Below are positions 26,776 through 36,702 of a stretch of 64,000 nucleotides of DNA, in pieces; position 1 is the stretch's first letter; each line of letters begins with the position of its first letter. Source of the DNA: Spirosoma linguale DSM 74 (GTDB lineage: Bacteria > Bacteroidota > Bacteroidia > Cytophagales > Spirosomataceae). A program made the translations under genes and the position numbers. A model generated the notes under the pieces. The model saw nothing but the letters and a program-made list of their open reading frames with translations. It was not told the origin of the DNA and did no database searches. The stretch is taken from the NCBI GenBank assembly GCA_000024525.1, contig CP001769.1, positions 1,846,001 through 1,910,000 on the forward strand, in the 5' to 3' direction.

Positions 26776-27903
26776 TTAATTTACAAATCCGGCCGTAGGT
26801 TTAGCCCCCGTTTTAACCCAGTTTCGCAAGGCGTCGAACGTTTTTCCCGTTTGCTGGGGCGTAAAATTGCAATGTCCCTGCCCGTTGGTGTAGTTGACCG
26901 TAAAATACTGATCTTTCCCCTGCTGATGCACCATATTCTCGAAATTCACCACCCCGTAGGTGGGTGGAATAAGTTGATCGTAGATGGTGTGTAACAACAT
27001 AACAGGCTTATCAATTTTACCGGTTCGGTCGTATTTTCCAAAAATCACGTTTGGGTCAACGGTGGCGGGTAACCGTTCTGCCTTTTGATTAACGACCAGA
27101 TCATTCGGGAAACCCGTGTATACCGTATTGGTATTGTCGAATGGATTTCCTTTGGCTTTCTGGGCAATGTCGCGCAGGACGTTCTCATTGAAAAACAAAG
27201 AGAAGGGCAGGTCCTCAAATTTCAGATCGAACCGTTTGGCAAAGGCATACGCCAACACCGAGTCCTTCGCCAGAATCGCTTTTTTAATTGCCGTTGCCTG
27301 CGCCACCATTGCCTGCCGGGGTTGCGGCTGGTAGGGTTGTTTCAGATCAAAAATTGTAGAAAGGGAAGTAACTACTCCCGGAAACAACCCGTTGAACGTG
27401 GCATACATATCGTATTCTTTCCGGCATTGGAGATAGGGGCGGCTGGAAAATGCGCAAAGACCCAGACCTCCATTATAGGCAGCACCAAAGTTTTCGATAG
27501 TTGCCAGGGCAACGCCCCCACCCATCGACTGCCCAACCATATAAGTCGTATCGGGCTTACCAACGGTTTTTGTAAAAAACTTCCGTAGCTCTTCGGTATC
27601 ATCAACGCCCTGCGGCATCGCAAAACCCTGGTACTGATAATCGGATGCGGCTACCGCGAAACCCCGTTCCAGAAACGGCTTCATCGCGTTAGCGAAGCCG
27701 GGGTTTTGACTCTGGTACGGTTTCGACCCCATGAACTCATAGCCATGCGCAAACATAACCAGTTTCCCTTTCCAGTTAGGTGGGTAGAGGATGATGTACC
27801 GGCCACCTTTCAGCCTACCTGAATCAACTTTAGCGACCGGGCTCTGGGCAAAGGCATGGGCAACGAGGCTTAACGCCAGCAACAGGCTGAAATAGTATTT
27901 CAT
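26776..27903 (-). CDS. Exported alpha/beta hydrolase
   Basis: 375 residues from 27903, where a signal peptide starts (MKYYFSLLLALSLVAHAFAQ). A longer frame open to 27987 would read through the repeat at 27953-27990 and is rejected. The hydrolase pattern includes FAHGYEF (51-57), nucleophile elbow GQSMGGG (Ser126), an Asp in LLHTIYDQLIPP and a His in GQGHCNFTP. Distant lipase/tannase-like families share this layout. It could act on plant esters in the periplasm; no specific family recognised. Confidence 0.8.
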   Translation of the reverse strand: MKYYFSLLLALSLVAHAFAQSPVAKVDSGRLKGGRYIILYPPNWKGKLVMFAHGYEFMGSKPYQSQNPGFANAMKPFLERGFAVAASDYQYQGFAMPQGVDDTEELRKFFTKTVGKPDTTYMVGQSMGGGVALATIENFGAAYNGGLGLCAFSSRPYLQCRKEYDMYATFNGLFPGVVTSLSTIFDLKQPYQPQPRQAMVAQATAIKKAILAKDSVLAYAFAKRFDLKFEDLPFSLFFNENVLRDIAQKAKGNPFDNTNTVYTGFPNDLVVNQKAERLPATVDPNVIFGKYDRTGKIDKPVMLLHTIYDQLIPPTYGVVNFENMVHQQGKDQYFTVNYTNGQGHCNFTPQQTGKTFDALRNWVKTGAKPTAGFVN

Positions 27904-27952
27904 GTTTTTTATCTGGTATTGGTGCAGTTTAGGCTGGCGTACGGTAGAAAAG

Positions 27953-27990
27953 GTAGTGCCGACCGTCGACGCATCGATGGTCGGCACTAC
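27953..27990. repeat. Near-palindromic copy of the GACCG repeat family
   Basis: A 38-bp near-palindrome with ends GTAGTGCCGACC and GGTCGGCACTAC lies between the MetE-like gene stop and the hydrolase start. It matches the 26732-26772 arm and the 54677 copy. Confidence 0.7.
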
Positions 27991-27996
27991 AACAAC

Positions 27997-29106
27997 CTAG
28001 GCCGTTCCCCAAACCTTCACGGCTGTATTGACAACCAACTCAATCTTTTTCCATTGATCGTCATACGTTAGGTCATTGCCGTGGTGCGTCGACGAGAAAC
28101 CGCATTGCGGACTCACGCACAGGTTGTCGAGGGGCATGTACTGAGCCGCTTCATCAATGCGTTTGCATAGGTCGTCTATGCTCTCTAACTCACGCACCTT
28201 TGAGGATACGATACCCAATACCACCATTTTCTCCTTCGGAACGAAACGCAGGGGGGCGAAATCGCCGGAGCGCTCATCGTCATACTCCAGGAAATAAGCA
28301 TCGACGTTGATTTCGTTGAAGAGCACCTCAGCAACTGGCTCATAGCCACCTTCGGCAAACCAGGTGCTGCGGTAATTACCCCGGCAAAGGTGAATGCCTA
28401 CTGTGAGGTCGTCGGGGCGGTTGTCGATGACCGAGTTGATCAGGGCCGCGTAGGTTCGTGGTAATTCATTCGGGTCTTCTCCCCGCTGAACGGCGGCAGC
28501 GCGCATTTTGGGGTCGCAAAGGTAGGCCAGGTTGGTGTCGTCCAGTTGCAGATACCGAAGACCGGCTCTGTACAAATGGTCGATTTCTTCCCGATAGGCT
28601 ACCGCCAGATCGTGAAAGAATTCGTCCATATCCGGGTACGAATTGATGTCGATGGACTTGCGCCCACCCCGGAAGTGAATCATCGTTGGCGATGGGATGG
28701 ACACTTTGGGCGTTTGCGTCGTCACCGATTTCAGGAAGTTGAAATCAGCCACCTGAATGTCTTTCACGTGCTGGAGTTTGCCCGTTACGCTCAAGACTGG
28801 GGGCGTAAATCCGTCGGATGCGGCTTTGGCATTTGGGTTGGCGTCGATACCACCCGTTACGGTCACACCGGATAGTTCTTTCAGAAAATCGAGGTGAAAA
28901 TAATCTCGCCGAAACTCACCATCCGTAATGGAGCGCATGCCGGTGGCTTCGAGTTTTTTGACGGTTTCGGCAATGGCGGCATCTTCAATGGCCCGGAGTT
29001 CATCGGCCGAAATCTCGCCTTTTTTCCATTTCAGGCGATTGTCTTTCACTTCGGGGGTTCTCAGCAAGCTGCCAACATGGTCGGCGCGAAAAGGAGGGGT
29101 TTTCAT
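27997..29106 (-). CDS. MetE-like (cobalamin-independent methionine synthase II family) methyltransferase
   Basis: 369 residues, about the length of the C-terminal catalytic half of MetE only. The zinc-site residues can be placed as His239 and Cys241 (GIHLCRGN), Glu274 (YFLEYDD) and Cys335 (SPQCGFSST); the N-terminus ADHVGSLLRTPEV is the family start. Full MetE has an extra N-terminal domain, so this is a stand-alone relative. Known relatives include methyl- or alkyl-transferases to thiols. It sits 41 bp after the feruloyl-CoA synthetase-like gene. Possible O-demethylation role for methoxylated aromatics is speculative. Confidence 0.82.
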   Translation of the reverse strand: MKTPPFRADHVGSLLRTPEVKDNRLKWKKGEISADELRAIEDAAIAETVKKLEATGMRSITDGEFRRDYFHLDFLKELSGVTVTGGIDANPNAKAASDGFTPPVLSVTGKLQHVKDIQVADFNFLKSVTTQTPKVSIPSPTMIHFRGGRKSIDINSYPDMDEFFHDLAVAYREEIDHLYRAGLRYLQLDDTNLAYLCDPKMRAAAVQRGEDPNELPRTYAALINSVIDNRPDDLTVGIHLCRGNYRSTWFAEGGYEPVAEVLFNEINVDAYFLEYDDERSGDFAPLRFVPKEKMVVLGIVSSKVRELESIDDLCKRIDEAAQYMPLDNLCVSPQCGFSSTHHGNDLTYDDQWKKIELVVNTAVKVWGTA

Positions 29107-29132
29107 ATTTAGAAAATTAAGTGGTAAGCGTG

Positions 29133-29148
29133 ATTTGCTATAGCAAAT
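29133..29148. repeat. 16-bp perfect palindrome between fcs-like and MetE-like genes
   Basis: ATTTGCTATAGCAAAT is self-complementary and extends with one difference (GTG/TAC) on both sides. It overlaps the stop region of the ligase gene. Possible intercistronic hairpin or operator. Confidence 0.45.
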
Positions 29149-30968
29149 TACTTTTCATGAAAATTAGGTTGGTGATACAGTTGATCTATTAAGGCAGCTC
29201 TGTGTTTAAGGATAGCCCGCTGGTTCAGTGACCCTTTGTCCGTTATTTCGCCCAGGTCAATGGAGGGCGGCTCCAGGGCGACGAGAGCCCGTTCGATTCG
29301 ATCTGAGGTGCCTTTGGCCGTTTTGTTCAGAATAATCAGCAGTGCACTCACAAAGTCCGATATGGTTGGGTGCAGGAACACCTCTTCATTGGGTAACTCC
29401 GGCGACAGGTTGGCTAACCGTCGGCAGGCATCGGCGTTCAGGAAGAGCAAAACTCCCACATACGCCCGGTCGAGACCGGCAATGACTACATCCTGCACGA
29501 TAGGTGCCCCGGCCGAAATGATTTTTGCTTTCAAAATGCCCACGTTTACCCACGTACCGGTCGAAAGCTTGAAATCTTCGGCAATACGACCATCAAAAAC
29601 GAGGCCCTTGTCAGGGTCGTCTTCGTCATGAAAGCGAACCGCATCTCCGGTTTTATAATAGCCTTCCTCATCGAATGCGCTTTGGGTGGCTTCCGTATTG
29701 CGCCAGTAGCCGGGTGTAACGTTGGGTGCTTTATACCGGGCTTCGAGCTTGTCGCCGTCGGGCACCAGTTTTACATCCATGCCCGCCACCGGCACGCCGA
29801 GTAGTCCCGAAAAGCTACCGCCCCAGTTCGCAAACATAGCCGATGGACCCGATTCGGTACAGCCCAGGCCAGTTATGATCGGAATTCGCTCGCCAATGGT
29901 TTCCATTGCCAGCTCCTCCAGTCGGTTCCAGATAGGTTGTCCCAGGGTTGCTCCGGCATAAAACAGGATGTTTAGCCGAGCGAAAAACGTTTTACGCAGC
30001 TCCGGCTCCTGCTCGAAGTACGGAATCAGCATTTCGAAACCTTTAGGCACGTTGAAGTAAACCGTCGGCGAAATCTCGCGCAGGTTTTGCACGGTGGTTT
30101 CGATGCCCGCCGGGGTCGGTTTCCCATCGTCAATATATAAGGTGCCACCGTTGTACAGCGCCAGACCGACATTGTGGTTACCGCCAAAAGTATGATTCCA
30201 GGGTAGCCAGTCGATCAGTACGGGAGGCTCGGTAGCCATGAACGGAAAGACCTGCGTAATCTGCTGTAAGTTGGCGCACCACATCCGGTGGGTGTTAATG
30301 ACGCCTTTGGGCAAGCCGGTCGACCCGGACGTAAACAGCACTTTGGCAACGGAATCGGCTGTGACACGCGCAAACGCCTGCTCTACCGCTTCTGTTGGTT
30401 CGGTGGTCAATACATCAGCAAAGCTGGTGTTGCGGCCCCCCTCAGTAGCGGTAATAATGACCGCATCAGGAAACAACGACTTTGCCAGTAAAAGGGCGCG
30501 GCTGTATACCTGATTATCCTGGGCAAAAACCACTTTCGGTGTCATGCATTCCAGGCAATGCTGCAGCCGCCCCAAATCCCTGGAGATCAGAGAATAGGGG
30601 GGCGATATGGGCGAGAATGGAATACCCACATGGATGGCCGCAAGCGCCAGAAGGGCATGCTCAAGGCTATTTTCAGATAAGATCGCCAGCGTATCGTCCG
30701 GCCCCAGTTGCTGATTCAGCAAAAATTGGGCGATGGATTTGACCGCTGCCAGCGTTTTGCCGTATGAATACTCAACCCAGTCACCGGCCGCATTACGCCG
30801 GGCCAGAAAGGTCTGATTGGGCTTCGTCTGCGCCCAGAAAATGAGTTTTTCGGTAAGCTTTACCGGGTAATCCTCCAGTGGATGTTCAAGTCGCAGCCGG
30901 ATAGACCCGTCGGCATGAACCGTCTTGTGGGTTTTCGTTGGGCCGAAGGCGATTTGCTTGAACGACAT
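29148..30968 (-). CDS. fcs: Feruloyl-/hydroxycinnamoyl-CoA synthetase-like acyl-CoA ligase
   Basis: 606 residues from the start at 30968; an ATG at 31028 adds 20 residues that run over an intergenic hairpin side and is less likely. AMP-binding motif LFTSGSTGLPKG (about 211-222), then the stretch DWLPWNHTFGGNHNVG (about 249-264) characteristic of feruloyl-CoA synthetases, GLGCTESGPS and GYYKTGDAV. It would activate ferulate, p-coumarate or caffeate with CoA and ATP. It is downstream of a crotonase gene, its usual partner in CoA-dependent side-chain shortening. Confidence 0.85.
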   Translation of the reverse strand: MSFKQIAFGPTKTHKTVHADGSIRLRLEHPLEDYPVKLTEKLIFWAQTKPNQTFLARRNAAGDWVEYSYGKTLAAVKSIAQFLLNQQLGPDDTLAILSENSLEHALLALAAIHVGIPFSPISPPYSLISRDLGRLQHCLECMTPKVVFAQDNQVYSRALLLAKSLFPDAVIITATEGGRNTSFADVLTTEPTEAVEQAFARVTADSVAKVLFTSGSTGLPKGVINTHRMWCANLQQITQVFPFMATEPPVLIDWLPWNHTFGGNHNVGLALYNGGTLYIDDGKPTPAGIETTVQNLREISPTVYFNVPKGFEMLIPYFEQEPELRKTFFARLNILFYAGATLGQPIWNRLEELAMETIGERIPIITGLGCTESGPSAMFANWGGSFSGLLGVPVAGMDVKLVPDGDKLEARYKAPNVTPGYWRNTEATQSAFDEEGYYKTGDAVRFHDEDDPDKGLVFDGRIAEDFKLSTGTWVNVGILKAKIISAGAPIVQDVVIAGLDRAYVGVLLFLNADACRRLANLSPELPNEEVFLHPTISDFVSALLIILNKTAKGTSDRIERALVALEPPSIDLGEITDKGSLNQRAILKHRAALIDQLYHQPNFHEK

Positions 30969-31034
30969 GTAAATAGTGGGATGAGAAAACCGATAAATCG
31001 GTTCGTAACATGAAATTCTTTTGTGCACTGATTT

Positions 31035-31054
31035 CCCATAGCTTTAGCTATGGG
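31035..31054. repeat. Short hairpin between crotonase and ligase genes
   Basis: CCCATAGCT and AGCTATGGG (nine paired bases each, two-base loop) form a perfect stem just after the crotonase stop. It may shape the operon mRNA; no U-tract follows. Confidence 0.5.
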
Positions 31055-31060
31055 CTGTTG

Positions 31061-31837
31061 TTACTCGCCTACTTTTTTGGCTCTTCCTTCCAGAAAATCG
31101 CGGAGTCTGTCTTTTGCTTCGGTCGATGATTGGGCGATGGTAGCCATCAGGCTTTCCATCAATAGCCCTTCTGATTGGGACGAATCTGCAATGCGGGGCA
31201 GTACGTGCATGAGTGCATAATTGGTCATGGGGGCATTTTTGGCGATTCGTTTTGCCAGCTCAATACCTTTGGTCAACCCGTCGCCATCCAGCACGACATA
31301 ATGCGAAAGCCCCATCCAGACCCCTTCATCGGCCGAGACGACCCGACCGGTGAACATCATGTCGGCCATGCGGCTCATACCAATCAACTTGGGAAGCCTG
31401 ACCGAAGCCCCTCCCCCCACGAAAATGCCCCTTTGCCCTTCGGGAAGAGCGTAGAACGTACTTTGCTCAGCCACCCGAATGTGGCAGGCCGAAGCAATTT
31501 CGAGGCCACCACCCACACAGGCTCCTTTCAGCACTGCCACCACGGGCACCGTACCAAACTGAATGCGATCCAGCACCCGATGCCACATGCGGGAATGGTG
31601 CAGCCCATCCACGATGTCCCGTTCCTGCAACTCCGATAGATCGAGCCCCGCGCTGAAATGCTGACCTTCGGCGCATAAAACGGCAGCTTTCACCCCGTCG
31701 GGTATGGCCGAAAAAACGGCTTCGAGACCTAGTAATAAGGCGTCATTAATTGCATTTCGTTTTTCGGGACGATTGATCGTTACGATCAGTAGTTCGTCCT
31801 GCTGGTCAACGTTCAGCCATGCCGACGGGTCGGGCAT
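31061..31837 (-). CDS. Crotonase-family enoyl-CoA hydratase/lyase
   Basis: 258 residues, normal crotonase length. CoA-binding and oxyanion features: NRPEKRNAI (22-30), HFSAGLDLSEL (60-70) and GACVGGGLEIA (105-115). Both catalytic glutamates of hydratases are kept, Glu113 (GGGLE) and Glu133 (LPEGQRG). In the CoA-dependent route such an enzyme hydrates feruloyl- or coumaroyl-CoA and splits off acetyl-CoA; the sequence is not close to classical Ech, so the specific role rests on the ligase downstream, 92 bp away. Confidence 0.85.
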   Translation of the reverse strand: MPDPSAWLNVDQQDELLIVTINRPEKRNAINDALLLGLEAVFSAIPDGVKAAVLCAEGQHFSAGLDLSELQERDIVDGLHHSRMWHRVLDRIQFGTVPVVAVLKGACVGGGLEIASACHIRVAEQSTFYALPEGQRGIFVGGGASVRLPKLIGMSRMADMMFTGRVVSADEGVWMGLSHYVVLDGDGLTKGIELAKRIAKNAPMTNYALMHVLPRIADSSQSEGLLMESLMATIAQSSTEAKDRLRDFLEGRAKKVGE

Positions 31838-31860
31838 AAGAAAATGGGTTTGAGGCTTAG

Positions 31861-32403
31861 TTAAAGTACTTTCCAGACCTGAATGACTACGTTTTCGGGG
31901 TTGCGAAAGGCGGTACAGATAAAAATAGCGTTGTTCATCCAGTCGTATTTTCCGGTGGGTGCTTCGAATTTGGGAATTGCGCGGAAGTAATACTCACTCG
32001 GACTCACCTGTTCACCCCGGCCAATGCGGGCCGCTACATCGGGCGTGGCCACGCGCAAACCCACATTTTTAATATAAATGATAACCCCGTCGTCGGTTTT
32101 GAACTGATAATGGGCTTCCAATTCCGCCACGCCATCTTTTCGAACAATCTGCCAATCGGAGCCACCGGGCAGAATGTCACCCTTCAGGCCGGGACCTTCA
32201 ACTGTGCCCCCCAGAATCGGAATAATTCGGCGGGTGCCATGCGGGGTTTCTCCAACCACATACGCACTGCCAACTTTTACATTCAGCTGCCCGACAAACG
32301 ACAGACCAGGTGCTGGTGGAACTGCGACTTTTTGCGCAAATGTTTGACTAGTGAAAATTGCCAAAAGAGTAAAGATGCAAACAGATTTTATCAGACGGCT
32401 CAT
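31861..32403 (-). CDS. Exported DUF3237 protein
   Basis: 180 residues with a signal peptide (about 1-23, ending TFAQ). The body matches DUF3237: GRRIIPILGGTVEGPGLKG-like sequence (here RRIIPILGGTVEGPGLKG, about 58-75), DWQIVRKDGVAELEAHYQ, and a C-terminal AIFICTAFRNPENVVIQVW. The family has a barrel-like fold without known enzyme activity and is often found near aromatic-degradation genes. It is the first gene of the crotonase-ligase-MetE set. Function unknown. Confidence 0.82.
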   Translation of the reverse strand: MSRLIKSVCIFTLLAIFTSQTFAQKVAVPPAPGLSFVGQLNVKVGSAYVVGETPHGTRRIIPILGGTVEGPGLKGDILPGGSDWQIVRKDGVAELEAHYQFKTDDGVIIYIKNVGLRVATPDVAARIGRGEQVSPSEYYFRAIPKFEAPTGKYDWMNNAIFICTAFRNPENVVIQVWKVL

Positions 32404-32545
32404 GACTGGAAATCAATAATTCAGAGACAAGTCCAAATTTAACACTTACAATAGTCTAAAAATATATGGTTAAAGTCTAATCGTTTTTTGTGATTCGCTA
32501 ATAAGTATTTCTTATTGGCGGCACAGCCTAGACGCTCAAAATGAA

Positions 32546-32575
32546 AGAGAACGGCCTTGCGTAAGACCGCTCTCT
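32546..32575 (-). terminator. Rho-independent-like terminator after the first VPS10 protein gene
   Basis: Read on the minus strand, a 13-bp stem (AGAGAGCGGTCTT with AAGGCCGTTCTCT, loop ACGC) includes two G-U pairs and is followed by a U-rich stretch TTCATTTTG. On the plus strand the same positions are A-C mismatches. It lies 30 bases after the stop at 32606. Confidence 0.7.
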
Positions 32576-32605
32576 GAGATCTAAATGATATGGGTTAATA
32601 TAAAT

Positions 32606-35600
32606 CTATTGCTTTGGCGTCGAGACGGCCACATCCGGTACCGTAACTTTCTCTAGCTGCGCTTGCCGACATTGATTATTAAACCGGGCAATGTCGTTCT
32701 GAATCAGCATGTTCATGTCCGTTTTCAGGGGTTGCCAGATTGCGTTCAGCTCTGACAAACGCTCCTTCTGTCCGGCTGTTACATAGGGCGTGTTGACGTC
32801 CAGTTCTCCCTTCAGGAAGATGTAGTCAGCGCTGAGCTTATTTTCGAAATTGATCACGTCGTCGTTCGACTGCGACTTGGGCTGAATAACTTTCTCTTCC
32901 CAAAGCTTGATCTTCTTGGCCAGTGCCCGTCCCGAATCGGCCACGGCTTTCAGGTTGGGTTTGTCGTCGATCAGGTCGACCAGGTCGTTGATCTGCTTCT
33001 GGGCTTTGCGCATCCGGTTCACGCCAAGGTGAATCTCTTTCACGCCGTCTTCAATACCAATCAGCGTTTTTTGCTGCTGCTCATAATCGGCGGGTGTGGT
33101 ATTCAGGCGTGGGTCCGGCAGGATTTTAAATGGTACTGTTTTTTCCTGCTTTCCAAACTTGATCGTTGCTTTATACGCACCGGGAGGTAGCTTTCGCCCT
33201 TTGTAGTTCCCTTCAATAAACACCTTTTCGATGGCGGGTAATGTCTCGGCGCGCATATCCCAGACAAACCGATTCAGACCCGGCTTTACTGTCAGGGTTG
33301 GCTCGGGCGAGGGACCGCCGGGGAAGGCGACAAACTTCTTGTCTTTCTTGCTGCTCAACTTCCGGACTGAAACTCCCTGATCCGACAGAATTTCCATCGT
33401 GAGCATGGCGCTGGTATCGACCTTGGCTGGGAGTTGGTAGTACATAACCACACCAGTAGAAGGGTTGGTACCCGCGAATCCGTTGCGGCCGGGGCTGCTG
33501 CCCGCGTCTTCATCATCGTCATCTTCAATTACCTTATCCAGCGCGCTGCCACCTGACACCCGGTAGGCATCTTCGGGTTTGTAGACCAGTAAACTATCTT
33601 TACTGGCTTTATCGTCAAACTGTCGAATAGGGCCGAGGTCGTCCAGAATCCAAAATGAACGTCCGGCTGTGGCGGCAATCAGATCGCCCTGATGCACTTT
33701 TAGATCGGTAACGGGGCTGACGGGCAGGTTTAGCTGCATGGGCCTCCAACTGGTGCCGCCGTTGTACGATACATAAACGCCCGTTTCGGTGCCGGCATAC
33801 AATAACCCTTTCCGTTCGGGGTCTTCGCGGACGGTTCGGGTGAAGGCGCCGTAGGGGATGCCCGTTACAATTTTTGTCCAGGTTTTGCCGTAATCGGTGG
33901 TTTTATAAATGGCCGGGGCAAAGTCGTTGAACTTGTAGCGCGTGGTGGCAATGTAGGCCGTCGCCTTGTCGTGGGGCGATACCTCGATGGAGTTGATGAG
34001 CGTTTCGGGTAAACCGCTGGGCGTCACGTTGGTCCAGGTGGTGCCGCCATCGCGGGTCAGGTATACCAGCCCGTCGTCGCTGCCGGTCCAGATTACACCT
34101 TTTTCGGAAGGTGATTCGAGGACGTAGGTGATGGTCGCGTAGTTTTCACCACCAGCCCCTTCGTTGGTGTAGGGTGCACCGCCCCAGCCGAGTTTCGTAG
34201 AGTCGTGGCGGGTAAGGTCGGGAGACGCGATGGACCAGCTTTTGCCAAGATCGGTGGTTTTGAACAGACGGTTACCGGCATGGTAAAAGGCGTTGGGTTC
34301 GTGCTTAGACCAGATGATGGGCGCGTTCCAGTTGAACCGGTACTTCATGGTTTTTGCCTGCAAGGCCTGGTACTGAATCGGCGACACCATAATGGGCTTG
34401 CCTTCGTGCGTCTGCTGGTCGAGCACTTCGATAGTGCCCTGATAACTGCCGCCCATCACATGACGCGGGTCGTCGGGGTTGAAGGCCAGGAACGCACTTT
34501 CGCCACCGGCAGAGGCTTCCCAGTCTTTATCGGTAATGCCGCTGCCATTTGTGCTTCGGCTCGCAATCATGACCGAGGTGTTATCCTGCTGACCGCCATA
34601 TACATAATACGGAAAGCGGTTATCGGCGTTGACGCGGTAGAATTGCGCCGTCGGCTGGTTGTTCTCCGACGACCACGATTTGCCACCGTTGAAGGAAACG
34701 GCAGCGCCCCCGTCATTACTCAAAAACAGGTTCTTGTTGTTTTTTGGGTTGATCCAAAGGTGATGATGATCGCCGTGCGAACCGGGGATGGTCGAGAAGG
34801 TCTTGCCACCGTCGATGGATTTCAGGACTGAGGTATTGAGGACGTAGACTGTATTTTCGTCGACCGGGTCGGCGAAAATTTCGATGTAATACCAGGCCCG
34901 CTGGATGGTGCGGTGGTCTTTGCTCACCCGGTTCCAGCTTTTACCGGCATCTTCGGACAGGAAAACGCCCCCTTTGTCGGCCTTTGAGTCTGATTCAATG
35001 ACGGCGTATACCCGGTTCGGGTTGGCTTTGGATACCGAAATGCCCATTTTGCCGAGTTCTTTAGGCAACCCTTTTTCGAGTTTTGTCCAGGTTTCGCCCG
35101 CGTCGGTCGATTTGTAGAGGCCGCTGCCTTTACCACCACTTTGCACCTGCCAGGGCAATCGCCGGTAATCCCACATGGATGCGTAGAGAATACGCGGGTT
35201 GGTCATATCCATGCTTAGGTCGTTACAGCCGGTGTTTTCATCAACGAACAGCACCTTCTTCCAGGACTTACCGCCATCGATCGTTTTGTAAATTCCCCGA
35301 TCAGCCGAGGAGCCATGCAAGGCACCCTGAGCGGCTACAAACGCTACATCCGGATTTTGCGGATGCACCCGAACGGCGGCAATATGGCGGGTAAGGTCGA
35401 GGCCAAGGTGCTGCCAGGTTTTCCCCGCATCGGTCGATTTATAGACCCCATCGCCGTAGGAGGTCATCACGCCACGGGGTGCATGTTCACCCATACCGAC
35501 GTATACAACGGCCGGGTCGGATTCGCAGATGCCGATAGCTCCGACAGATGAAGTTTTGAGCTGCCCGTCGGAGACGTTTTTCCAGGTCATGCCCGCGTCT

Positions 35601-35854
35601 TCCGTTTTCCAGATGCCCCCGCCCACGGTACCCATGTAGTACAGTTGCGGGTCGCTGGTCACGCCCGACCCGGCCACCGAGCGTCCTCCGCGAAAGGGGC
35701 CGATGTTCCGCCATTTGACGGGCTTAAAGTAGGGGTCGATGTTTTCTGCTCCTTCGATACTGGAGGTAGAAACGGGCTTGGCCAGTTTAGGCTTTTGAGC
35801 AAGTAATGGACTGATTAATAGAACGGAGTAAAGTACAAGTAGGGTGTTTCGCAT
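32606..35854 (-). CDS. Large exported VPS10/sortilin-like BNR beta-propeller protein (paralog 1)
   Basis: 1082 residues. Signal peptide about 1-20 (ending LLAQ), then the shared signature [12 protein letters not shown] at 48-59. Many BNR/Asp-box-like units ([31 protein letters not shown]) span about 70-730 and imply two stacked propellers; [12 protein letters not shown] closes them near 730. An acidic stretch ([11 protein letters not shown]) follows, then an Ig-like segment ending [14 protein letters not shown] and a helical C-terminus. Such proteins are often labelled glycosyl hydrolase or sialidase, but no catalytic residues of those families were seen. Function unknown; four paralogs lie within 24 kb, around heme-uptake genes. 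Confidence 0.85.
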   Translation of the reverse strand: MRNTLLVLYSVLLISPLLAQKPKLAKPVSTSSIEGAENIDPYFKPVKWRNIGPFRGGRSVAGSGVTSDPQLYYMGTVGGGIWKTEDAGMTWKNVSDGQLKTSSVGAIGICESDPAVVYVGMGEHAPRGVMTSYGDGVYKSTDAGKTWQHLGLDLTRHIAAVRVHPQNPDVAFVAAQGALHGSSADRGIYKTIDGGKSWKKVLFVDENTGCNDLSMDMTNPRILYASMWDYRRLPWQVQSGGKGSGLYKSTDAGETWTKLEKGLPKELGKMGISVSKANPNRVYAVIESDSKADKGGVFLSEDAGKSWNRVSKDHRTIQRAWYYIEIFADPVDENTVYVLNTSVLKSIDGGKTFSTIPGSHGDHHHLWINPKNNKNLFLSNDGGAAVSFNGGKSWSSENNQPTAQFYRVNADNRFPYYVYGGQQDNTSVMIASRSTNGSGITDKDWEASAGGESAFLAFNPDDPRHVMGGSYQGTIEVLDQQTHEGKPIMVSPIQYQALQAKTMKYRFNWNAPIIWSKHEPNAFYHAGNRLFKTTDLGKSWSIASPDLTRHDSTKLGWGGAPYTNEGAGGENYATITYVLESPSEKGVIWTGSDDGLVYLTRDGGTTWTNVTPSGLPETLINSIEVSPHDKATAYIATTRYKFNDFAPAIYKTTDYGKTWTKIVTGIPYGAFTRTVREDPERKGLLYAGTETGVYVSYNGGTSWRPMQLNLPVSPVTDLKVHQGDLIAATAGRSFWILDDLGPIRQFDDKASKDSLLVYKPEDAYRVSGGSALDKVIEDDDDEDAGSSPGRNGFAGTNPSTGVVMYYQLPAKVDTSAMLTMEILSDQGVSVRKLSSKKDKKFVAFPGGPSPEPTLTVKPGLNRFVWDMRAETLPAIEKVFIEGNYKGRKLPPGAYKATIKFGKQEKTVPFKILPDPRLNTTPADYEQQQKTLIGIEDGVKEIHLGVNRMRKAQKQINDLVDLIDDKPNLKAVADSGRALAKKIKLWEEKVIQPKSQSNDDVINFENKLSADYIFLKGELDVNTPYVTAGQKERLSELNAIWQPLKTDMNMLIQNDIARFNNQCRQAQLEKVTVPDVAVSTPKQ

Positions 35855-35922
35855 AGGAAGCCGTTTGTTGAATTGCAGACGGCTAAGATAGCGTAAATCG
35901 GGCGTTGGGCCGTTCGGGTAAA

Positions 35923-36702
35923 CTAATAAATCATCACTCTGCGACCCGTTTCGGGATGCGTTATGAAATAGGGACGGATTTTGAACACCGTTTCAATCGC
36001 ATTTGTATTTAGTACCTGTTCGGGAATACCTATGTTGAAAATACGCCCCTGATCCATTAGAATCACGTTGTCAGCGTATTGTAAGGCTAAATTAATGTCG
36101 TGGACAATGACAAACACCACCATATTTTTCGTGGCCAGCTCACGCACCAGACCCAGAATCTGATGCTGATAATGAATATCCAGTGCCGAAATGGGTTCGT
36201 CTAAAAACAGGTATTTGACCGATTCATCGCCCGGCTGGCGGTATAACTGCGCCAGCACCCGCGCCAGGTGAACTTTTTGTTTCTCACCGCCGGAGAGTGA
36301 CGCAAAGGCGCGGGTTTTGAATGAAAACATACCCACGGCTTCCAGACATGAATCTGCAATCTGTATATCCTGCACCGTCGGGTTGAGGTCGAAATAGGGA
36401 TACCGGCCCATCATGACAACCTCAGATACACTCAGGTCGAAAGGAAGGGACAGCAACTGAGATAGTACAGCTTTCTGTCGTGCCTGGATTGAAAGGGGTA
36501 TAGAAGGTAGGGGCTGATCGCCATAATAGATCTGTCCTGTTTTCGGGGTTTCGGTGCCTGTCAGCAGTTTGAGCAGGGTACTTTTGCCCGCTCCATTCGG
36601 ACCCAGAACCATCGTAAACTCGCCGGGCAGCAGCGTGAGCGAAACGTCGTCGATTAATGTCTGCCGACCAATCTGGAACGACAGGTGTTCGGCTTTAAGC
36701 AT
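35923..36702 (-). CDS. hmuV: Heme ABC transporter ATP-binding protein
   Basis: 259 residues from 36702. The start is set by a strong Shine-Dalgarno AGGAGG at 36713-36708, five bases upstream, rare in this window; a longer frame from 36765 lies within the permease gene. Walker [10 protein letters not shown], signature [15 protein letters not shown] and Walker B YLFLDEP are present. It powers import through HmuU. It overlaps hmuU by eight bases. Siderophore or cobalamin FecE/BtuD-type ATPases look similar; the order T-U-V and the TonB receptor support heme. Confidence 0.88.
   Translation of the reverse strand: MLKAEHLSFQIGRQTLIDDVSLTLLPGEFTMVLGPNGAGKSTLLKLLTGTETPKTGQIYYGDQPLPSIPLSIQARQKAVLSQLLSLPFDLSVSEVVMMGRYPYFDLNPTVQDIQIADSCLEAVGMFSFKTRAFASLSGGEKQKVHLARVLAQLYRQPGDESVKYLFLDEPISALDIHYQHQILGLVRELATKNMVVFVIVHDINLALQYADNVILMDQGRIFNIGIPEQVLNTNAIETVFKIRPYFITHPETGRRVMIY

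Noticed and set aside
27904..27987. Longer N-terminus for the exported hydrolase
   Set aside because: The extra residues are encoded by a dispersed repeat and would hide the signal peptide.
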